A DNA stretch of 32,197 bases from Spirogloea muscicola (taxonomy: Eukaryota; Streptophyta; Zygnematophyceae; Spirogloeales; Spirogloeaceae). The notes beneath the pieces are model-generated. The model did no database searches, was not told where the DNA came from, and worked only from the letters and a program-made list of their open reading frames with translations. Both the position numbers and the translations under genes were made by a program. Below are positions 21,768 to 29,048 of the stretch, piece after piece. Location of the stretch: assembly GCA_009602725.1 (NCBI GenBank), contig WELB01000208.1:148644-180840 (forward strand), given 5' to 3'. Within the stretch, counting starts at the first letter, position 1. The number at the start of each line of letters is the position of its first letter.

Positions 21768-23890
21768 TTATGATGCCTGCTCAAAGAGTGGCAAGCCAAG
21801 CCATGCATGACTGCTTCTGATTGTCTGCAACAGCACATGCGACAGCCTAGAATGTACGATTTCTTGACACTCTGACTTGGGCGCTCCAGACTGAATGTGG
21901 ATGCTTCGCACCAGCGTGGCAGGTCTGGACATAAAGATCAAGTGACGATGGGCAGCATGAGCGGAAAGCAGGGGCGCAGTCACACCGATGAAGAGGCGGT
22001 TGTGCTCGCCACGCTCAAAGTAGACAATGTCTCCCTCTTCCAAGAGGCGCTCGTCCACAAATCGCCCCCAGCCGCGTGTGAGCACAAATGTCTGGCTGCT
22101 CGTGCGGTACGCATACAGAAACTGCCATGCCACGCCATCTTCATCTTCGAGCACCAACGTCTGCGCACATGGGCCAGTGGCACGGTTGGTTTTTAGAGGC
22201 TTCCTGAGGCAGGCATCAATTGATGCGCCATCATGGAAGCCTCAATGCTGGAGGAAGTCCCTTTGATTCTGCAAGAGACCCCCATTGCTGAATGTCCGGA
22301 CTTGACAGCGAGGTTGCTCATCATGTGCAACAGACGGAGAGCCTTGCGCCAAGAGTGTGGCATGCGCACTTAAGCTCACAGCAATAGGCTGACACAAGTG
22401 CTCTCAGCTTGGGCCAGCTTCATCAAGCAAGTCAGCCTGTGTAGCAGAGCAACTTTCACAGACTGCCTAAATACACAGCCTGTGCAACAGCCCAGGCTGT
22501 GAAAGCGAAGGAGCTGCAACGATGTTGCCACTGCCTGTTAAGCAAGGTGTCTGGGGGAGCCTTGGGCACCCGGTGTCTGAAAGGCACGACGAGGTGGCCA
22601 TGGGCGAGAGGCTGTCAGTGAGCGGGGTGGCTAACCATGCCAGGCTTGGCAGTGCAGAGGTCGAGCTGTGGAAGGCAATTCTCAGCATGTTCACGTGGGA
22701 TGGCAAGGCGGTTCACGTGCCCAACATCGCTGTGTGTGAGTGTCTTCCAGAAGAGCGGCTGCCGCTCGCCGTCCTGCACCGCCGGGCGGGGTACGCGCAC
22801 ACCAAGGCCGCCAGCACGCGCAGAAGCTGCGACCGCCACGTGCTCAGGCAGGCTCCGTCTCAGCTCCTTGTCGTAGTTCTTGCTCCGCAGCAAGCCCACC
22901 AGCTGTGAGCACAGCGAGGGTGCTCAACATCAGGGCCCAAGTCGAAGGTGGGGGTCGGAGTCAAAGGCATGAGGGTCGAGGGTCGAGGGTCGAGGGTCAA
23001 GGATCAAGTATCAAGGGATGGGGGATGAGAATCAGGTTGAGATAGTCAAGCACTGGTCAATCGACACGGAGCTGAAATCAGAATTTAGTTCTCCGCTGTA
23101 CAAGTCTAGCAATGCACATTGCTTACAGGGCCCGCCCACGACAACGGCGGCGGTGGCTGTGGCTGCAGCAGGTACCCACCTGCTCTCTCGAGAGGGCGCG
23201 CAGGAAGGCGGCCTCAGGGTCGCTGCCCCGCGGAGGCGTGAAGTTGGTCACGGCGGCATCGCCAAAGAACTTGAGGGCGGCGCGGTCGTAGGCACGCGCG
23301 GCTTCCTCCTCAGTGGCGTACGTGCCGAGCCACACGGGGACCTTGTGGCGGTGCAGCTGCGCGCCCCACCGCCGTCCGTTGAGCTTCACGCCGCGGTACT
23401 GCGACGATGGCAGCCGCGGCGTGCTCCCGCCGCCGCCGCGCGGCGCGTCGCCGGCGGCGAAGGAGGTGGCAGCGGCAGCGGCCTCGAGCTCCTCGTCGCC
23501 TCCATTGCTGCCGCTGAGGTCGGCCCGCGCTGCAAAGTGGACCTCCGCTGGCCCCTCCCGGCGGCGCTTGGCGGGCTGCTGCTCGCCCTCAACGTCCCCA
23601 ACGTCTACCATCCCGTGCTCCGCGGACAGCGAGGCGCCGCCCTCGCCAGCGTCGCCGCCGCCGCCGCCGTCGCTGCTGCCGCTCCCGCGCAGGAGCAGGG
23701 CCATGGCGCCGCTGGCCCGTCCCTCCTGCTCGCCCGCCTCTGGCGGGGGCAGTGCCAGCACGCCCGGCAGGGCCTCACCCGCCACGCTGGCAGCGTCTCC
23801 GTACGGCTCCAGCGCCGCGACGTCGCCGCCGCCACCGCCGCCGCAGCCGCGGAGGGAGCGCAGCGCGGGCCCGGGGGGGCCCTCGGCCAT
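21768..23890 (-). CDS. RAV: RAV-type transcription factor with AP2 and B3 domains, 3 exons
   Basis: Exons in transcript order: 23890-23180, 22902-22636, 22160-21768, in phase, about 456 aa. The N-terminus is Gly/Ala/Glu-rich with a basic nuclear-localisation-like PAKRRR (aa ~106-111). The AP2/ERF domain is at aa ~163-217 ([40 protein letters not shown] end). A short helix ([17 protein letters not shown]) matches the linker seen between AP2 and B3 in plant RAV proteins. The B3 domain is at aa ~285-385, split by intron 2 ([31 protein letters not shown]; then [47 protein letters not shown]). Plant RAVs bind bipartite CAACA/CACCTG sites; this is assumed for the alga. The last ~60 residues are family-unlike, so the real 3' end may splice at about 21986. 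Retroelement sequence lies directly upstream of the ATG, with an N at 23909 between. Confidence 0.88.
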
Positions 23891-23909
23891 GAGGGCCGAG
23901 CGGCGGCGN

Positions 23910-24192
23910 GCATACGGTAGCAGGACACCAGACCCAAAGGCACCGAGCCACCGGGAAGGGCAGCACCCTGCTCCCGGCGCCGCTGGTCAGCTTGAGAGGC
24001 CAGCAGCGAAAGTAACGAGGACCACCGACCCCCGTAACACCCATGGATGTCCATGGCCAGGGGGTAAAAGGTATCACCCGCCGGGTGGTCCTTGTACTTG
24101 TGCAGCTTCTTCCGTTCGGCTACCTTCGCAGCGTAGCCGGTCTCAGAAGTAATGGGGCCCTTCGTCCGGGAATGGGAGGGAGGCCGGATCAA
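23910..24192 (-). mobile_element. 3' fragment of a non-LTR retrotransposon (endonuclease region), copy 1
   Basis: Minus-strand reading contains GYAAKVAERKKLHKYKDHPA, GDTFYPLAMDIHGCYGGRW and LGLVSCYRM. The pattern AERKK..KY...F.P.A.E/D..G is that of the C-terminal restriction-like endonuclease of R2/REL-type non-LTR elements. The same block occurs in copies 2 and 3 (25050-25140 and 26215-26310). The fragment lacks RT and ends about 20 bp before the RAV start codon. Its upstream end abuts copy 2 in the opposite orientation. Confidence 0.75.
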
Positions 24193-24299
24193 GCCAGCGG
24201 CGGCGTGAGCAACTGGGAGTGGAGGCGGCCGTGCTGGCTACTCTCGACAGGCCGAGCGGTGCCTTTTGCCCGTTCAGCCGACAACAACAGCCGACAACA

Positions 24300-25440
24300 A
24301 TAGCACGACATCCATGTCGCTGCGGATGTCAGCCTCCACCAGGCTCTGCTCGGCCTGCTGGACCACCCAGCACTCCAACGCCTGCCGCCCTCCTCCAAAT
24401 GACGCTCCCCATAGGCAAGGGCGGCCTTGGCTGCCGCTCTCCGGCTCACCTGGCTCGTGCGGCACACCTGGGGTGTTGGACGCAAGTGGCCTCCACAATC
24501 TCAACGCGCTTCATCAGGAGGGCCAGTGAGCAAGCCATGAGCCACCTCCAAGCTCTGCTCAAGGAGGATGGGCGTGGGCTCTCTCGTCTTCACTCCATCA
24601 GCTCTCCGGGGGCGTCGGAGTGGCTCAACGCTTTGCCGATCTATGAATCCCTCCGGCTCTCCAACGACCTCTTCCGGACGGCTGTCCACCACCATCTCGG
24701 CCTCCCTCCACTTTGTTTGGCTGGCATTCGACAGTGTGAATGTGGTCATCGTTCGGAGGACGAGATCTCTTTGGCAGCTCACATGCTTCGATGTGTCGAG
24801 GGAAGTGAAGAACGTTATGCCTCCCACAATCTTCTCAGAGACGCTATGTATGGCTTGGTACGCGAGGCAGGTCACCATGCGGCCATGGAGGTGCCGGGCA
24901 TCATGACGGTACTCCAGAAGCGCGGCAGGCCCTACATCAGACTCTGAATGTGGTTGCGACCCCCCGCAGCGGTGGGCCTCGTCTCCTCCTTGATGTTGTT
25001 CTCATTGACGCCTTCCAACCAGGGGCACCCACACCATCTGTGCTGGGTTGGGCGACACATCATGCGGAGAGGAAGAAGGAGAGGCACTACAATGACCACC
25101 CCCCGGGCGACCACTTCTTCCCATGCGCCATGGAGACATGTACGGCGGCTACGGAACGAAGTGGTCTTCCCTCCTCCATCGCCTGGCTCTGCATGTCGAT
25201 GCCCGCCGACGTAGTCGGCCGGGTAGCTTAGGGCATTCTAGTGTCCCGCAAGCCATCGTTGCATGTTATAGAATGCGGCTATCACTGAGTCTACAGCGCT
25301 CCCAGGCACTTGCAATACACCAGCATGCTGAGCGTGCATTAGCCCAGGCTAATGGCTTCCGTGGTGGTGGTTTGGCTCCTCAGCTTAGCTTCTCAGGTAT
25401 GCATGTGCTCACTCGGGGATATAAGTGTCCCCCTTAGCTA
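24300..25440 (+). mobile_element. 3' fragment of a non-LTR retrotransposon (post-RT, zinc knuckle, endonuclease), copy 2
   Basis: The most complete copy. TLPIGKGGLGCRSPAHLARA (24402-24461) is the thumb/post-RT segment of non-LTR reverse transcriptases. WLNALPIYESLRLSNDLFRT and HHHLGLPPLCLAG follow. A Cys/His motif has CECG...HMLRC spacing at about 24735-24795. RGRPYIRL then meets a stop at 24945-24947. The +1/+2 frames continue LLLDVVLIDAFQPGAPTPSV, AERKKERHYNDHPPGDHFFP and, after another shift, MYGGYGTKWSSLLHRLALHV and YRMRLSLSLQ. The usual catalytic PD appears as PY, and at least two frameshifts are present, so it is inactive. RT catalytic motifs are absent (5' truncation). The exact clade (R2-, Dong- or NeSL-like) was not resolved. 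Confidence 0.8.
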
Positions 25441-25675
25441 GCTGATTACCCCGTAAGGCTAGAATTGGCCTCCCTTTCAATTTCATGCGCACCGCGCGCC
25501 TTCTCTCTCTCTTCCTGTGTGACAAACAATAGCGAAGCTGCACTTTCGCAGGGGAGAAGGGCTCGCCCATTGAGGATAGGGGCTGGAAAAGGCCAGCCCA
25601 AAAAAGAATTGACAAAGGACGAGAAGGGGCCGGGCAAAGCACTAAGGAAAACAAGCACAAGAAGAAACTAAGCAA
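25441..25675. repeat. Putative 3' tail of non-LTR copy 2 with an inverted GGGCTGGC-family repeat
   Basis: Starting just after the end of copy 2, this stretch carries a sequence shared with 14133-14190 and, inverted, with 18596-18617. Then comes a minus-orientation copy of the short repeat (core at 25579-25599, ggccagccc). The segment 25555-25590 (agggctcgcccattgaggat) recurs at 31958-31990. It ends A-rich immediately before the telomere-type repeat. Confidence 0.6.
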
Positions 25676-25696
25676 CCCTAAACCCTAAACCCTAAA
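25676..25696 (+). repeat. Interstitial telomere-type repeat (CCCTAAA)x3
   Basis: Three perfect tandem CCCTAAA units, the plant and Chlorella-type telomere unit (TTTAGGG on the other strand). They lie directly between the A-rich end of the copy 2 tail and the first base region of a 141-bp inverted-repeat arm. Three units are too few for a functional telomere; an insertion or repair scar is more likely. Confidence 0.9.
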
Positions 25697-25834
25697 CACT
25701 CAGTAACCCCTGCTAAGCAGCCTCAGGTCAGAGAAACTTGGTTCCTGGAAGCGGGTCCCTTGGCGAGAGCCAGAGGCAGCAGCGAGGGCTCTTCCGGCAC
25801 GCAGGTGCAGCGCGCGGGCCATAGACCTCTGCAG
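25694..25834 (+). repeat. Left arm of a 141-bp imperfect inverted repeat
   Basis: The reverse complement of 26528-26669 aligns over its full length at roughly 85-87% by eye, including cactcagt.acccctgctaagcag at one end and gcagcgcgcgggccat.gacctctgcag at the other. The arm begins at the last telomere-type unit. The space between arms (about 690 bp) holds repeat copies and non-LTR copy 3. Confidence 0.85.
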
Positions 25835-26170
25835 GGGATGGCGTGTGGAGGGTGCACTTCTGCAGTGGGAGGGTGCGCGATTCGTTTCATGTGCGTGGTT
25901 CGCTTGAAATGAAGGGGGGGTAAAGTCGTGTTGGCTCTTCGGATTTTGTCCATTCTTTTCGGGCTGGCCTCTGCCAGCCCCTCTTCTCTATGGGCGCGCA
26001 CTTTCTTGCTAAGCCGTGAGCCAGTACAGTGTTCAGGCCAAGAATGGGTCTACACAAAGCGAAGCCCTAAAACACTAGGGGCTGATTAAGGTGACAGGGC
26101 GAAATCACAGCTGACAGGGGACTTCAGTACCCACGGGTGAGCACATGCAACTTCGACAGGCTGACAATGA
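25835..26170. repeat. Repeat spacer between the inverted arms
   Basis: Contains a plus-orientation copy of the short repeat (tccattcttttcgggctggc at 25949-25968, core to 25980) and sequence resembling 18648-18700. At 26104-26160 there is an inverted match to 25395-25430, the very end of non-LTR copy 2 (catgtgctcac...). No gene is recognised. Confidence 0.6.
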
Positions 26171-26460
26171 ATGAACAAGGTCCAGCAGATCCAGACGCAA
26201 TGTGCCTCCAAGGCTGGGTATGCGGTGGCCTGCGCCACCTGGGCCAAGGGGTTGAAGTACGCTGACCACCCGCGAGAAGACGAGTTGTTCCCGCTCGCCA
26301 CCGACAACGACGGTGCGTTGGGCGCTGGGTGGCTCGGCTCAACCAGCTCTCGCGCCACGCCATCTCCCGCCGATACCATCGGGAGCTGGTGGATTTCCAT
26401 GCTGCAGGCTCGCTCGCGCAGTTACATCGAATGCGCCTGTCCTGTCCGTCTCCGTCATGA
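26171..26460 (+). mobile_element. Non-LTR retrotransposon endonuclease fragment, copy 3
   Basis: Plus-strand reading KAGYAVACATWAKGLKYADH followed by PREDELFPLATDNDGALG aligns with the AERKK..KY...F.P.A.E..G block of copies 1 and 2. The following frame RELVDFHAAGSLAQLHRMRL aligns with the tail of copy 2 (YRMRLSLS). It is a diverged fragment with the Glu-Arg-Lys-Lys core lost and no RT. Confidence 0.65.
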
Positions 26461-26527
26461 ACACCTGTATGCATCTGGCTGGCCTTCACAGCCGCTCTTT
26501 TGATATCAGCAGCCGTTATCCGTCTCG

Positions 26528-26669
26528 CTGCAGAGGTCCATGGCCCGCGCGCTGCATCTGCGTGCCGGTTTTGCCCTCGCTGCGGCCTCTGGCCCTGGCC
26601 TGGGGACCCGCTACCAGGAGCCCAGTTTTCTCCGACCTGCGACTGCTTAGCAGGGGTCACTGAGTGTTT
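26528..26669 (-). repeat. Right arm of the 141-bp imperfect inverted repeat
   Basis: Partner of 25694-25834 in opposite orientation. The arm is followed by gtttcgtag instead of telomere-type units. Just before it (26471-26521) is the sequence that recurs at 611-662. Confidence 0.85.
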
Positions 26670-26727
26670 CGTAGCTATTTCATTCCATATGTGCTAGCTT
26701 TCGCGATTCCCCTTGGCCCCTCCGACC

Positions 26728-26910
26728 TGGGTTCATTCTTTTTTGGGGCTGGCCTCTCCCAGCCACCGCCCTCTCATGGAAGCGTCTTTCTCTCGATGCC
26801 ACGGCCAGTCACGGAAGAAGCAGTTTCTGTCTGAGGGGAGGAGCGACGGGTCTGCCAAAGAGGCAGGGAGTGGCTGTAGAAGGCGATGGTTGTGCAAGGC
26901 CAGCCCAGGC
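26728..26910. repeat. GGGCTGGC-family repeat copies, plus and partial minus
   Basis: A full plus-orientation copy: cccctccgacctgggttcattc leads into the core at 26745-26764 (ggggctggcctctcccagcc), then ctctcatggaagcgtctttctctc. A partial inverted core (ggccagccc) follows near 26899-26907. The 26728-26800 copy closely matches the inverted copy at 27815-27895. Confidence 0.75.
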
Positions 26911-26959
26911 TGAGACGGCGGCGGACAAGAGGGGGAGGGAGGTGGCGAGCGGTACGATG

Positions 26960-27640
26960 CAGGGTAGTTGGCCGCCACGCGCTGGGCAAGTGGGATGGCG
27001 CGCGGTCCGCTTGAATAAAGTGCGTTTCACATGCATTGCGTTCACCACCCTCTACGGACCTGAGCACGTGAGCAGCCAATAGCTCCCATCAACAGCTTTG
27101 TGTCCGCACTCGCACTGGTGGACACTGGCCATGCAAAGGGTGGAAGGCCTAGAAGTTGGTGAACACCAGTCCGGAGCAGGTCGTCAGCGAGCCTGACAAA
27201 CTTGCAAGGTCGCAGTGCATTGAACCACTTGGACGCTCCCAGAGAGCTGACGAAGTGGAATCGGCATATGCCATGCCCATCAGTAATGAGGGTCCCATGT
27301 CGAGTGCTTGACAGCATGCTCGACCACCGCGTGCGGAAAACGACTCTGGGCCGTGAGGTTGGTGCAGCCAGCCTACGCCACACAATCAACGTGGTCAGTG
27401 ATAGGTAGGAGCGGAAGAGGTCATGCCGGGTGGCGGTTAGGGAGAGCTGGAAGGGCATCCCGCTGCCACTCCCGCTGGACAGTGCTAGAATAGCTTCGCT
27501 CTTGAGGGTGACGAAACAGCTGTATTAGTAAAAGGCCATGGCTGCGAGGGCCAACCCAATTGAATGTACGACCCTTGAGGGTCAAGCAGTCGGCGATAGT
27601 GGAGGCCACCTGAGACCAACACGTTCCGCTGACAACATGC
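26960..27640 (-). mobile_element. Non-LTR retrotransposon post-RT fragment, copy 4
   Basis: Minus-strand reading gives GTCWSQVASTIADCLTLK near 27640-27570. ASKWFNALRPCKFVRLADDL, LLRTGVHQLLGLPPFAW and ACPVSTSASADTK-like sequence follow at 27260-27110. After a frameshift comes MAAHVLRSVEGGERNACETH at about 27075-27020. These align in order with GCWTQVASTI, ASEWLNALPIYESLRLSNDL, HHHLGLPPLCLAG and LAAHMLRCVEGSEERYASHN of copy 2. The zinc-motif cysteines are largely lost. It is truncated at both ends and inverted relative to copy 2. Confidence 0.75.
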
Positions 27641-27814
27641 CGGACACTTTTCAGGTCGGTTTGCGGGATTCGCACTTCAAGGTGCCATAGGTGCGGATGA
27701 CAGCTGCCGGGGTGCTCAATAACGCTTTGTCGTCTACTTGGCGTGCAATGAGCACCTCTGGCTGGGTAGCCGCCAAGGTGCTCCAGCCAGCGTAGATGAA
27801 TCAAGGCAAATAGA

Positions 27815-27900
27815 GAGAAAGACGCTTCCAAGAGAGGGCGGTGGCTGGGAGAGGCCAGCCCAGACAAAAGAATGAACAAAGTTCGAAGGGGCCAGGGTAA
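27815..27900 (-). repeat. GGGCTGGC-family repeat, minus copy
   Basis: The core gctgggagaggccagccc at 27844-27861 is followed by gacaaaagaatgaacaaagttcgaaggggcc. Its reverse complement matches the plus copies at 26710-26790 and 28310-28395 over about 80 bases. Confidence 0.8.
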
Positions 27901-28089
27901 GCGCTGAAGCTAGCACACATGGAATCAAGCAAATAGGAGCCTGCCGAGGGTGTCAACCTGCCCGGTGCCTGTGCAGGATGTGGATGATCTGCGAGGTGGG
28001 CTTTCTCCAGGAGCGAAGAGAGTGCGGTGTAGAGAGTGGTCCGCAGGTACAGCAGAAGAAGGGGACCAGGCCGGGGAAGTGAATTGGCA

Positions 28090-28600
28090 CCTCGCTTTTT
28101 GGCCCCTTTGGACCCTTTTTCTTTGGCTTTGGACATTGTCCATTCTTTTTGAGCTGGCTTTTTGAGCCAGCCTTTCTTCTTTTACGAGCGAGCACTTTCT
28201 TCTGGACCTTGCCAGTTCTTTCCGGGCTGGCGTTTCACAGCCGAGTGGTCCATCCTCCCCCGTTCTGCCATAGCCTCTTCAGGCCCCGCAGTCGCTGCTT
28301 AGCTCGTACTTTGGCCCCTTCGAACCTTGTCAATTCTTTTCGGGCTGGCTTCTCACAGCCCTTGCCCCCATTGGGAGAGCCACTTCTTCTATTCACAGCC
28401 CTCGCCGCCCTTTGGAAGAGAGCTCACTTTATATGTCATTCTGTTGGGCTGGCCTGTCACAGCGGATTGTTTTTCGGGCTAGCTGTTCACAGCCCTTGCC
28501 CACTTTGGGAAAGCCACTTTTTGGGAAAGCCACTTTCTTCTCTCACAGCCACTGCCTCACATGGAAAGAGCTGTGTTTTCTTGTCACAAAGGCACGCTGT
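28090..28600 (+). repeat. Cluster of GGGCTGGC-family repeats upstream of the ammonium transporter
   Basis: At least five cores in plus orientation lie in about 350 bp: 28151-28172, 28223-28243, 28341-28360, 28446-28463 and 28475-28495, with partial tails at about 28395-28440 and 28520-28565. The flanks repeat too: ttggcccctt..., ttgtc(c/a)attctttt before the core and cc(c/a)...ttggga(a/g)agccacttt(c/t)tt after it. Each core can fold as a short hairpin (GGCTG...CAGCC). Confidence 0.8.
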
Positions 28601-29048
28601 CGACACTAGTGATTGCGTTCTTGATAGCGATCGGAGGGCCAACAAGCCGGGGCTGCAGTCAACGTGCCGCTCGCAGGCCATGGACCACTGCCCTTCACGC
28701 GCCCGCGGAATGAAGAAGTTTCGGACAAGGGGCGGCGGGGCCGGGGCGGCGCGGCGGCGGCGTTCCGTCCGGCGGTCCGGGGGGGGTTCGCGCCGTCGTG
28801 CAACCGCCGTCACGTCGCGGCCGCCGGTGCCACGGGGAGCGGCTGTCCGCCAATGGTTTGAGTGCGCCCGCGGCGCGCTGAGTGGCTGGCGAGCCCCCCG
28901 TGGGGGGGCCCCNCGCTCGCTGCCCGATCGCCACGCCAGGCCGGGCCCGCCGGAGGAGCTGCGAGGGGCCCCGGCAGGCGGCGCGGCACTCGGCGCTAGG
29001 ATCCGCCGCGGCCAGCGCCTGCGGCTTGGCAAGGAGGCAGCGGGAGCC
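28601..29048 (+). promoter_or_regulatory. GC-rich 5' region of the ammonium transporter
   Basis: Composition jumps to high GC after about 28700 and stays so to the ATG, as expected for an algal promoter/5' UTR. It contains an ambiguous base at 28913 within ggggggccccncgctcgc. The frame upstream of the ATG stays open to 28149, but the translation is low-complexity and unlike any transporter N-terminus. No specific element was recognised. Confidence 0.4.

Noticed and set aside
23605-24192. A fusion gene joining retrotransposon endonuclease to the RAV protein
   Set aside because: The retroelement frame differs from the RAV frame (which starts at 23890) and passes the ambiguous base at 23909. 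A chance open frame in GC-rich DNA is simpler.
28140-28560. Possible CRISPR array from regularly repeated cores
   Set aside because: Repeat units are diverged, spacing is irregular, flanks repeat as well as cores, and the sequence is eukaryotic.
28149-29048. In-frame N-terminal extension of the ammonium transporter by about 300 residues
   Set aside because: The frame happens to be open, but it translates the hairpin-repeat cluster and GC-rich leader. The known AMT N-terminus fits the ATG at 29049.
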